Assembly (NCBI GenBank): GCA_016648135.1
Contig: JADDOH010000183.1
Coordinates: forward strand, 248,001-312,000
DNA length: 64,000 nucleotides
Direction: 5' to 3'
DNA from: Agrypnia vestita
Lineage: Eukaryota > Arthropoda > Insecta > Trichoptera > Phryganeidae
Shown: positions 55,845 through 64,000 of the stretch, one piece after another
Numbering within the stretch: the first letter of the stretch is position 1
Layout of the letters: the number at the start of each line of letters is the position of its first letter
Program-made: the position numbers and the translations under genes
Notes under the pieces: model-generated
The model's input: only the letters and a program-made list of their open reading frames with translations
What the model was told of the DNA's origin: nothing
Databases searched by the model: none

Positions 55845-55955
55845 GGGTGTCTCGTAGCTAGAAACGAAAACTTCGGGGGAGACTTCATTTCATTTTTGAA
55901 TAGAAATTGCATTTCAGTTTTGAATAGAAAATATTTTTTACACTTCGTCTCTATG
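55845..55955. mobile_element. palindromic element, family F fragment
   Basis: GGTGTCTCGTAGCTAGAAAC, GAAAACTTCGGGGGAGACTT, TTTTTGAATAGAAATTGCAT and ATATTTTTTACACTTCG match the ends of copies at 34146 and 60961. Only one arm remains. Confidence 0.6.
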
Positions 55956-56508
55956 AGAGACATCTATAATATGTCTTGATTATTATTATAGAGTTCTACA
56001 AGTTTGCGTTAAGCGTTATTTTAAATATGACACCTATTTTGGCTTACTAGGCCATTATCAAACGGTGAGTAGGTAGGTATACCACGTATAATGGACTTAT
56101 TTATAAGGTTTTAGTAAAAAAATTATTTCATTTGGTCGATAGTTTAAAAGATATTGTCCATCCGACGAATGCATAGTTAGATTATCATTTGATATTGCAA
56201 GTTTATTCACTAGTGTGCCTGTTCAAGAAAGCAAACTCGTTTTCATCCCATTCATTTAAAATATGAGAGAAAATAATTTTTTTTTTTCATCTAAAAAAGT
56301 TATATAAAATAATCAATAAAGTATTATGCCCGCATAATTTAATTGCATTTTCTTGCATCTTAAGTTAGCTTGCGTTAATATATTATTATTTTTTAAATGC
56401 ACAGGATCTAAGTGTATCAAATCTAATTTATTTTTATTTTAACGTGTATGTAAATTATTATCTAAATTTTTATTTTTTTATTTTTACTACTTGTAGTAAC
56501 ACTGAGTT

Positions 56509-56636
56509 TTCTTCGTTTCATAATTTTATTTATAATTATAACACATTGTAAATTGACATAAACGTAAAAATATTCTTCGTTTCATAAGTTTATTTATAAT
56601 TATAACACATTGTAAATTGACATAAACGTAAAAATA
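56509..56636. repeat. 64-bp tandem duplication
   Basis: Two head-to-tail units (56509-56572 and 56573-56636) begin TTCTTCGTTTCATAA and end CATAAACGTAAAAATA; only one base differs (ATTTT against AGTTT). Confidence 0.9.
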
Positions 56637-56654
56637 TTGCTATTTATAATTAAT

Positions 56655-56735
56655 AGTAATAAGTATGTATTTATTCCAGTACATGGGGAGGTCATTGCAA
56701 TCTCACACATTCGATTATAGAGTATGCATACATTG
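56655..56735 (-). mobile_element. 3' end fragment of the large LINE family
   Basis: TATTTATTCCAGTACATGGG, GAGGTCATTGCAATCTCACA and CACATTCGATTATA match TTTATTCCAGAATGTGGG..GAGGTTCGTGCAATCCCACACATTCC just inside the 3' end of the LINE at 35950-38781. It is a heavily 5'-truncated copy in the same orientation. Confidence 0.7.
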
Positions 56736-56744
56736 AATTATAGT

Positions 56745-56920
56745 ATAACTAACTAATTAATTAACTAACCATCACGTCGTTTCCCCGCAGGGGTGGGCAA
56801 AGAGGATAGAAAGCCGTACTATTCTATCTTGGCACATCATTTTTGCTTCGGATACAGTAATATATCTTCTCATGCATGCTTGTTGAGACTTTACAAGGTC
56901 CACAGGTTACAGGCATACAA
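56745..56920 (-). pseudogene. RTE-like LINE 3' end, family R copy 3
   Basis: The TAACTAACTAATTAATTAAC tail and CCATCACGTCGTTTCCCCGC, GGGTGGGCAAAGAGGATAGA match 15850-15900. Divergence is greater than between the other two copies. Confidence 0.6.
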
Positions 56921-57414
56921 GGTCTTTCGCGGACGCTCTGAGTAGGGATGAATATGATATTGGGACACAAGTAGATGAAAAAAAGAATAAATCGTCCATT
57001 TAGAGGTAAAACTCACTATGCAACATTGGAGTAGTTTTAAATAATAAGGTTTAAACATTCAAAATGTGATATTAAAATTATTGAAAATTTTCAAATTATG
57101 CGTTTTTTCACTAAATAACTATACATAGACATAGAATATTCACTTACTGATTTTTCCTGGAATAGAGGTGGCACAAAATATGAATGCTTGTATTCATAAC
57201 TCATTTTGGTCAATATTGCGGTTAGTGAGTTTTACCTCTGAGAGAACGAAATAATATATGTATAATTAAAATGCGTCAGACGAAACGTCATTTTGAAATC
57301 ATTTTATGAGTACATAGAGATACATTTCTACTTATCGTGTGTACATACATACACATGTACGTATGTATTATTTTAAAACACTAGGTAGGTATATATTTAA
57401 AACTAGATTTCACA

Positions 57415-57657
57415 ATGTCAGTCTGCTGCATGTTATTTGTACTTAATGTAATCGATTTTGTCACGGATAACTGGGCAATATCAAAACCAGTTGCATTTAT
57501 CAGAATTCCCAAGCGCCGTTCAGAAATTGGAAAAAGCATTACTCCAGCAGTTCACAAATGCTGGGCTCCTAGGCTCCATTATTTTGATGAGTTTGACTTA
57601 AAAATAGGGAAAAAAATGCTGTATGTTCCAAAAACAATCACTCAAACAAGACGATAA
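57415..57657 (+). CDS. unassigned 80-codon open frame, possible exon
   Basis: From the ATG at 57415 the product reads MSVCCMLFVLNVIDFVTDNW, then KPVAFIRIPKRRSEIGKSIT and HKCWAPRLHYFDEFDLKIGK. Its composition is protein-like in a region otherwise full of random frames. An acceptor-like ACAATGTCAG ends at 57421, so it could be a terminal exon in the same frame. No family is recognised, and no clear AATAAA follows. Confidence 0.3.
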   Translation: MSVCCMLFVLNVIDFVTDNWAISKPVAFIRIPKRRSEIGKSITPAVHKCWAPRLHYFDEFDLKIGKKMLYVPKTITQTRR

Positions 57658-58339
57658 CTCATGTTTTATATAATAATTGTACTTACAATAATATCTCATT
57701 TATATTTTTGATGTTTACAGCGTTAACTTTGTGGCTGTATATAATTATTAATTTTAATTAACAAAAACTGTAAAAACCACTCGAAGTAGTTTATATACAG
57801 TTTTAAACTAATTAAAATGAATAATATGTCATTAATTAAAAGGGCAGTTACTTTATGGTGCGACATGATTATTTTAATTTAGACTAAATAGAACTTTGTA
57901 ATGCACACACGTTGAGTTAATTTAACATAACTATACTTTCGAGAGGAGCAGTACCTCTCATAGTCAGTTGTAATTTATAACTAACCAAAATATAGAAATT
58001 ATGAAAATATTTTTCGCTGAGGACCGTTGCGTGGTTCAGATTGTTGACTTTGAAACCCGCGCACTATACACTTGCGCGGCGATATCTTTATATCTCATAA
58101 AACTTGCTAATTTATGACAACTCATAATTTTATTTTCTACTTTGTTTTTAATTTCTAAACCATAAAGAGTGACATTGCTTTACAATTTCTTTTCCTAATT
58201 GTCATAATTTTTTTACATTGTATTTTAATGGACTACCCTAACAGGGTTATTGACGACCTGATGATAATCTGTACTTTAACAAAAACAATAAAATATATAA
58301 ATTCATAAACAGTAAGAAGTTCAGTGATGACGTGATCAT
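57658..58339. other. no gene seen
   Basis: AT-rich. GTATATAATTATTAATTTTA and its partner near 57790-57825 (TTATATACAG...TTAATTAAAA) hint at a weak palindrome. Nothing else was seen. Confidence 0.35.
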
Positions 58340-58738
58340 ACAGGTATAACAGAGCTAGTCCACAATACTTTACAGGTGGATTCCTACCTTGATAGATAGT
58401 CGAAAATTTTCAAGCAACCATGATCTAATATCAATAGTTATAGAGTTATGCAATATCAAATTTTGCATTTTTTCAATATTACTGACTTATTTTTTTATTT
58501 ATTCCATTGGACAAAACATTCCAATTGGAATTTCGGCATGGTTTATTTGTGTAATCGATATAAGCTAATGTAATGATAGTTAAACGTTTTATAAAAAATA
58601 AGTCAGAAAAAATATTTAAAAAAATGCAAACTCCATAACTATTGATATTAGGCCACGTCTACTTGAAAATTTTCGACTCATAATTAAGGCAGGCAATATA
58701 GTCCTGCGAGGTTATTAATATTTTCCAAATAACCCTGT
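58340..58738. mobile_element. palindromic element, family F copy 4
   Basis: The left end ACAGGTATAACAGAGCTAGT...CTTTACAGGTGGATTCCTAC and the right end TTTTCGACTCATAATTAAGG...CCAAATAACCCTGT are inverted partners, with inner arms CAATATTACTGACTTATTTT and AAAATAAGTCAGAAAAAATA. The centre has CATTGGACAAAACATTCCAA. Confidence 0.75.
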
Positions 58739-59103
58739 ATTTTTATTGTCCAAGTAAAACTTGCAATATACTGGATAAAACAAATTCTTTCTTTTGCTGT
58801 TTTATAAATATTTCCATGATTATAGGTACGATTGAATATATAAATAGAGTTATTCGTTTTATCTTACTTCGCAATGCGTCGATGATGTTATGTGCAACGC
58901 AATATTTAATTGTTTTTTATTGAAGATAAGTACTTTATCTAACGCATAAAAGACCTCGTCAATAAGTTTAATTTTAAATTTGTCACGGTATTTTCTTATC
59001 GAAGATAAATGTTTATACGGTTCATTGCAACCGGATTTAGTGCAATGTTATTTTTTTATTTATTCCGTTGCATTTGTTTTGCGGAGTATATTTTTATGTT
59101 GTA

Positions 59104-59254
59104 AACTAGCTTAAACCCGTCAAAAATGACGGTACTATTACACGAAAAAAGAAAAAACAAGAAGAAAAAAATAAAGAGATTTTATACTATAAAAAAGTTA
59201 CGAACGTTACAAGAAGTTACGACGCACGGGCGGACAGACAACAAAATTATTATA
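59104..59254 (+). mobile_element. SINE-like element, family S, core-deleted copy
   Basis: ACTAGCTTAAACCCGTCAAA at the start, an A-rich middle, and GGGCGGACAGACAACAAAAT near the end. The tRNA-carrying palindromic element begins directly at its 3' end. Confidence 0.6.
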
Positions 59255-59255
59255 A

Positions 59256-59544
59256 AATCAAATTAATTAATCAATTAGAAAGACATACAGAAAAATCTAA
59301 TTCACGAAAAAATATTATACTCTATGTTCCCGTGAATATATCGACCTTATATGTAGTTCTTATTTTTATTAATTGATTAATTTTTATTTTTGTCCATAGA
59401 GCAATCCACTTTTTTTTGATACGGTAGTTGAAATTACTTTGCAATGCCACCGGTGACCTGGGTTCGAATCCCAGTAGTAACCTAATATTTTTTCGTGAAT
59501 TAGATTTTTCTGTATGTCTTTCTAATTGATTAATTAATTTGATT
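59256..59544. mobile_element. palindromic element carrying a tRNA-like fragment, copy 2
   Basis: Arms of about 60 bases are inverted: AAATCAAATTAATTAATCAA...CACGAAAAAATATTA at the left and TAATATTTTTTCGTGAATTA...TTAATTTGATTT at the right. Between them lies the same middle as in copy 1 (CCGTGAATATATCGACCTTA...TTTGCAATGCCACC) and then the 3' half of the tRNA-like sequence on the + strand (59451-59482, GGTGACCTGGGTTCGAATCC). Confidence 0.8.
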
Positions 59545-59908
59545 TAAAAATTTCATAGAACTTTGTTCTGAAAAATTACAACTTCACAAATATGAATGTG
59601 TTCTTGAATATATATAAAATTATTATTTCATGCTTAATTATAAATATAAATTACACTTTGTTACCAAATGGCAATAAAGAAGTACAAAGATAATGAGAGT
59701 ATTTTACAGTGCGACCTGCAAAAATTTTCCTGTTTTCTCAATGATTGGTTGAATATTTTTCTGTTGCTGATTCTGATTCTGATGCTGTTCTGTTTCTGTT
59801 GCTGTTGCTGAGTTGAAACTTCCATGTGTATAGTGAACGAAACATAAAAAAAATTCGCTGCAAATCTTGACTTTGTCGTTTTTGCCATTTTTCGAAATAC
59901 TGACTTAA

Positions 59909-60140
59909 GGCGATCGTCTGGCAAAGTGAGCAAAACTCATTTTTTCACATATCTTCTTTTGTGTTTTTATCACATTTTTGTATGTAAAGATATCATATTA
60001 TAATTTAATCATCCATATATTTTAAATAAATTCATGTAAATACATAATATATGGATATCTTAAAATGACACAAACTAAATTATTTTATCAATAAATAAAT
60101 TACCAAAACTACAATGTTTAAAAAGTGAAGAAAATTTCTC
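59909..60140. mobile_element. TTAA-target MITE, right-truncated copy
   Basis: Preceded by TTAA (59905-59908), the left end GGCGATCGTCTGGCAAAGTG matches 50872. The interior (AAGATATCATATTATAATTT, CATATATTTTAAATA) aligns until GTGAAGAAAATTTCTCC, where the right inverted end is lost. It carries an internal extra ATATGGATATCTTAAAATGA block. Confidence 0.7.
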
Positions 60141-60407
60141 CACCTTGTTGACCTTTTGTGACTGTATGTCAGTTTGTCGACTTACAATTACGTTTTAATA
60201 AACACTGTTTTTAATATATATATAATATTTTTTATGTGGTTTTTTCAACCCCTTTCACATAGTTTTTTGCTTTTAAATAGTGGTTTGAACAAAAAATGAC
60301 GTAGCAATTATAATCTAGCATATACATTTTGATATAAATTAATAATAAAAAACGCCGATGTATGCATTTGAATTGAATCACCAGTAATGCAAGAATGACT
60401 ATCGCAA

Positions 60408-60442
60408 TTATAATAATATCGTAGTCTGTCCGTCCGTCCGTC

Positions 60443-60473
<31 letters not shown>

Positions 60474-60632
60474 TCGTCGTAACGTCCGTAATTTCTATAT
60501 AGATAAAAAAATGTTTATAGTATTTTTTTCCTCTTTATAGTATTTTTTCTTTTTTTTTTTACATTAATAAATAATTATTCCTTTAGTAACCGACATGTAA
60601 AAGTACCACCATTTTTGACGGGTTACAGCTAT
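60408..60632 (-). mobile_element. SINE-like element, family S, core-deleted copy with expanded CAGACA run
   Basis: Inverted copy: it starts (on +) ATCGTAGTCTGTCCGTCCGT, continues with a simple GTCC/GTCT run to 60472, and ends CCATTTTTGACGGGTTACAG. The tetranucleotide run is longer than in the other copies. Confidence 0.65.
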
Positions 60633-60960
60633 TTATTAATATAATACAATTGGAATTAACAATAATACATTGGTAATTAAAACAATGATGCATTTTAATT
60701 CTCATATTTTTAAATACAAAAAATGTTAATATTTTAATTCAAGTTAACTGGTTTTCTGCTATTATGTAAATTGTAAAAGACAAAATATTTTTTATGATAA
60801 TTTTGTCAAAGTATCACAGATGACCAGGCGTTAAGCTCTCCCGGATTTTAGAGAGGGAATTTCTTGAATACTTGTGTTGCAAGTGAGGATAATCGCAATA
60901 ATATCGCATGTTACGTTTCAACGGTTTTATAAAATATTTATACACATCTTTTTGCATTAT

Positions 60961-61105
60961 ACAGGGTGTTTCATAGCTAATAGCAAAAAAATTCTGGGGG
61001 TCTTCTTCATTCAATTTTGAATAGGAAATATTTTTTTGTGATAAGGCGATAATTACAGGGATGAGGGATATCAAAGTTTGCATTCATTTTTCAATATTTC
61101 TACAC
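60961..61105. mobile_element. palindromic element, family F half copy
   Basis: ACAGGGTGTTTCATAGCTAA, then TTCAATTTTGAATAGGAAAT, ATATCAAAGTTTGCATTCAT and TTTTCAATATTTCTACAC; only the left arm is present. Confidence 0.7.
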
Positions 61106-63534
61106 AATTGAAATACTATTATAGTATAATAAAAACACTAGTGAAATACACGGTATTTAATGTCTTCATTTACTTTTGTATAGCGCGTTATTGTCGGTGC
61201 GCAGTTGTCTTGTTGGGACACCAAAAAAAATATGCCGCCCGCAGATAACAGCCCTTTGCTTTCTTTTGCCTAGTAGCTACATATTATATTTAATAACAAT
61301 GCGGAAATAACGTAATCGTGGATTTGATTGTGTGGATGAGCATCATATATTATTTATATAAAGAATCGCGTTTTTGATCTTTGCCTTTTATGCTTAATGT
61401 TTTCGCGTTTCGCGTGTGATCTTAAACTTTCACACCTAGTACGCAATACAACGTCCTCCAGCGATTATATAATATTAGAATAGTACCTACAAGGGATGTT
61501 CATAATACTATAAATTTGTATTCGCGAATACAAGCATTTATTTAAAAATATTTTTTAAAAACAAACTAAATCTTAACTTAGGTAGATATATCCTTTTCCA
61601 TCCTCACCTAAAATTTAAATTCAACTTTCTATCGAATCATGAACTTGCAATTTTTTAGCAAACAGATCGTCAAACAGGTCATTATTGACCCTAATACATA
61701 GATGGTCCTAGAGTGAAATTAGAGACATTTGTAAATTTTATCTGGTCAGTTTTATATTGCTTTTAATATTACTACAGCATTCGAGTGTTCGCGTCTAACT
61801 CGACGAATATAAATGCAAGTATGCAAAATTAGGGAAATACCGGCATGAACGAATGAATACAAATACGAATATTCCTAGTAGGTATCTACGTATCTGGTAA
61901 TAATAATGAACTCTCAAGAAAAGGTAAACAAAAATGGCAGCGCCCTATGGAAACAGTCGATAATATATTATAATTAATACATACGAATAAGTAAATAATT
62001 GTGGTTGTTGGTGTGTGTAGGCAAGATAACAGATTTTGGCGGGCTTACTTCATGTGGGCCGCCGTAAAGCGCCGTTATTGTGTTGCATGCGGGTTGGTGA
62101 TCGCATTTCAAGTACGTTACTTTTTAACATGGTATCACCTCCTGCATACGTAATTAATTAAAACACCCATCTTGATTGTAATGTTTCACTAAATTATAGA
62201 TTTTTGCTATCGATGTTACGATGCCACCTCCGATGCATGTTACTCTAAGCTATTTTGAATTGAGAATTCATAATATGTCCATAGATATTCCATTTCGGAA
62301 GATGGTTCTGTTAAATGCCTTAACAATAGACAAGCGTACTTGCGAAAATATAAGTGTTGTCTGTCAGAATAGAAGAGTGTGGTGTCCTCTTCCTGTCTCC
62401 CTTTTCTCTTAACGTGTCAGGTTGTTTGTTTTAGATACTTCTTTATCTTCGGGATAAGAAATCAAAAAGTCAATTTTGTGCTATTGGTTTTCACTTATAT
62501 ACCCGACCGGCTAGAAAAATGTAATAGATACTAAAATTGTGGGGTATAAAAACAAAGGCAGCATTATTCAAAAACTTCAAAAAATGTTTTGAATGCATCA
62601 TCGAGGATTACTAATTTAAAATGCACTGACTTCTAGATTTTATGTATCTATCCCTTCCACTATCTTGTTTCCTATACATTTATAGGCTATGTTATAAATA
62701 TAAATCTAGAATTCAATACATTATAAATTAGTAATCCTCGCTGACTGCCACAATTTTTTTGTTGATATTGCTGCTATGCTTTTATACCCTACAATTAAGG
62801 AATGACATGCTATTAGTAGGTACTCGGTACAAATTTCTTAACAAAAATAAAACCATAATTAGAGATTTTAACGTAGTATGAATATTTCAAAAATAATCAT
62901 CTCATCTCGTGACGATTAATAAGTTATATTAATCACATTTAGTCACTGTATACTTCTACAGAAACATTATAGAATGTCTCTGGACGTAACTTCCGGAAAA
63001 TTTAAATGCATTTTTGTCACTCTTGGCCAGGAGACAAATCAGCTTCCGTTAAAAATTTTTGTGTACACATACCTATGTATATTAATTTATTATACAATAT
63101 ATGTGAGATATAATGGATATTGTGGACACCGTACTCCAGTAGTCGTTATATAATTTTAATAAAACTTTTCCGAAAACCTGATCCAGTTTTTTTATTTAAA
63201 TGGCAGTCGTTTGAAAATTCCTCAAGTTGGTAAAATTGGTTCTGTAAAATAATTAAAAACGTACCTCATCTTCTTCCCACGATTTTTCCAACATTTAAAA
63301 TATATATATTTTCAAATTGCAATTTCGTAACTTCGTTCGTATTGGACCTATAGAAAAAATTAAAAATAAGCGTTCACACATACAGACGAAAACATCTTGA
63401 TTCTTGCAGCCAAAAGAGTTTTTTCTTTATGAACTGCATTTCGTAAGAATGCAATATAAAAAAATCTTTTTTTTTATAATTAATAGCTTTATTTTCATAT
63501 TGTATGTAACTGTATATATTGTCTCTATATATTA
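61106..63534. other. gene-poor region with a palindromic stretch
   Basis: The frame at 62221-62412 (+) is not recognisable. Between 62590 and 62745, GCATCATCGAGGATTACTAA/TTAGTAATCCTCGC and TATAAATCTAGAATTC-type words form inverted pairs, flanked by ATACCCGACCGGCTAGAAAA and TTTATACCCTACAATTAA; this may be another foldback element. No gene was seen. Confidence 0.45.
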
Positions 63535-63977
63535 GTAAAATCTTTACCAGTTAATTCTTGCCTTGATAATGAGTCGAAAATCTCAAGCAGCCATGACCTT
63601 ATATCGATAGTTATTGAGATATGCAATATCAAAGTTTGCATTTTTTTCCAGCATTCCTGACTTATTTTATGCAAAAGTTGAACTATCAATACAACTTATA
63701 AAAACCTTGTTAAAAAAATCTTTTTTGAATTTGGGCAAGGTTTTTATTATTTTATTCGACTAGTATTAAAGCGAATGAACTTTTCATGATCGATATAAGT
63801 TACTGTAATAATATTTCATTTTTTTACAAAAAAGATATTGAAAAAAAAAATGCCAACTTTGATATTGCATATCTCCATAACTATCGATACTAGGTCATGG
63901 TTGCTTGAACATTTTCGACTCATTGTCAAGGCAGGAATCCACCTGTAAAGTTTTTGCTACTAGCTATGAGACACTGT
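63535..63977. mobile_element. palindromic element, family F copy 5
   Basis: The left half has TTCTTGCCTTGATAATGAGT, CAATATCAAAGTTTGCATTT and CCTGACTTATTTTATGC. The right half mirrors it with AATGCCAACTTTGATATTGC, TTTTCGACTCATTGTCAAGG and CAGGAATCCACCTGTAAAGT, ending CTATGAGACACTGT. The left tip is diverged. Confidence 0.75.
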
Positions 63978-64000
63978 ATTATTGACGTTTGTATTCATCT

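Noticed and set aside
60425..60472. GTCC/GTCT simple repeat as an independent microsatellite
   Set aside because: It is the expanded CAGACA-type run that belongs to the SINE-like family S copy at this place.

Overview
This window is animal nuclear DNA and most likely comes from an insect. The genes carry GT-AG introns. The four recognisable protein genes are animal housekeeping genes. The DNA is AT-rich and crowded with decayed transposons. Frequent GGTACCTAC-type words and Helitron-like and SINE-like repeat ends are common in Lepidoptera, but another insect order such as Hemiptera cannot be excluded by eye. There is no operon, CRISPR array or bacterial gene set.

Gene-bearing part (about 0.8-22.3 kb). 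In order: a phosphomannomutase in one uninterrupted frame (816-1574, +); the KEOPS subunit TPRKB/Cgi121 (4763-5299, +); a three-exon mitochondrial AUH-type methylglutaconyl-CoA hydratase (7525-5412, -), convergent with TPRKB and sharing an overlapping poly(A) signal; and a three-exon AN1 zinc-finger protein, ZFAND1 (12365-22298, +). The two ZFAND1 introns are swollen with foldback elements, LINE pieces and a pogo-like element broken by a LINE. The genes serve unrelated processes (mannose activation, tRNA t6A modification, leucine breakdown, stress-granule/proteasome biology), so their proximity suggests no pathway.

Gene-poor part (about 22.3-64 kb). No conserved protein is recognisable here apart from transposon genes. 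Two CpG-rich patches (26.56-27.16 kb and 51.8-52.1 kb) look like promoters or first exons of genes whose coding exons lie outside or are too short to see. A long intact non-LTR retrotransposon frame (857 codons, 38751-36178, -) is the youngest-looking mobile element. Around it lie MITEs of hAT, Harbinger, Tc1/mariner and TTAA-target types, a recurrent 400-550 bp palindromic family, and a SINE-like or foldback family ending in GACAGACNACGAAATTATTATA-type sequence.

The most unusual structures are: (1) an array at 50.29-50.52 kb of eight short perfect or near-perfect hairpins, several closed by GCGAAGC, inside a decayed Tigger-like transposon that also holds a tRNA-Arg-like gene; and (2) a palindromic repeat family (8.8 kb and 59.3 kb) whose arms carry a tRNA-like sequence in opposite orientations. 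All calls were made by reading the sequence; no search or folding program was run.
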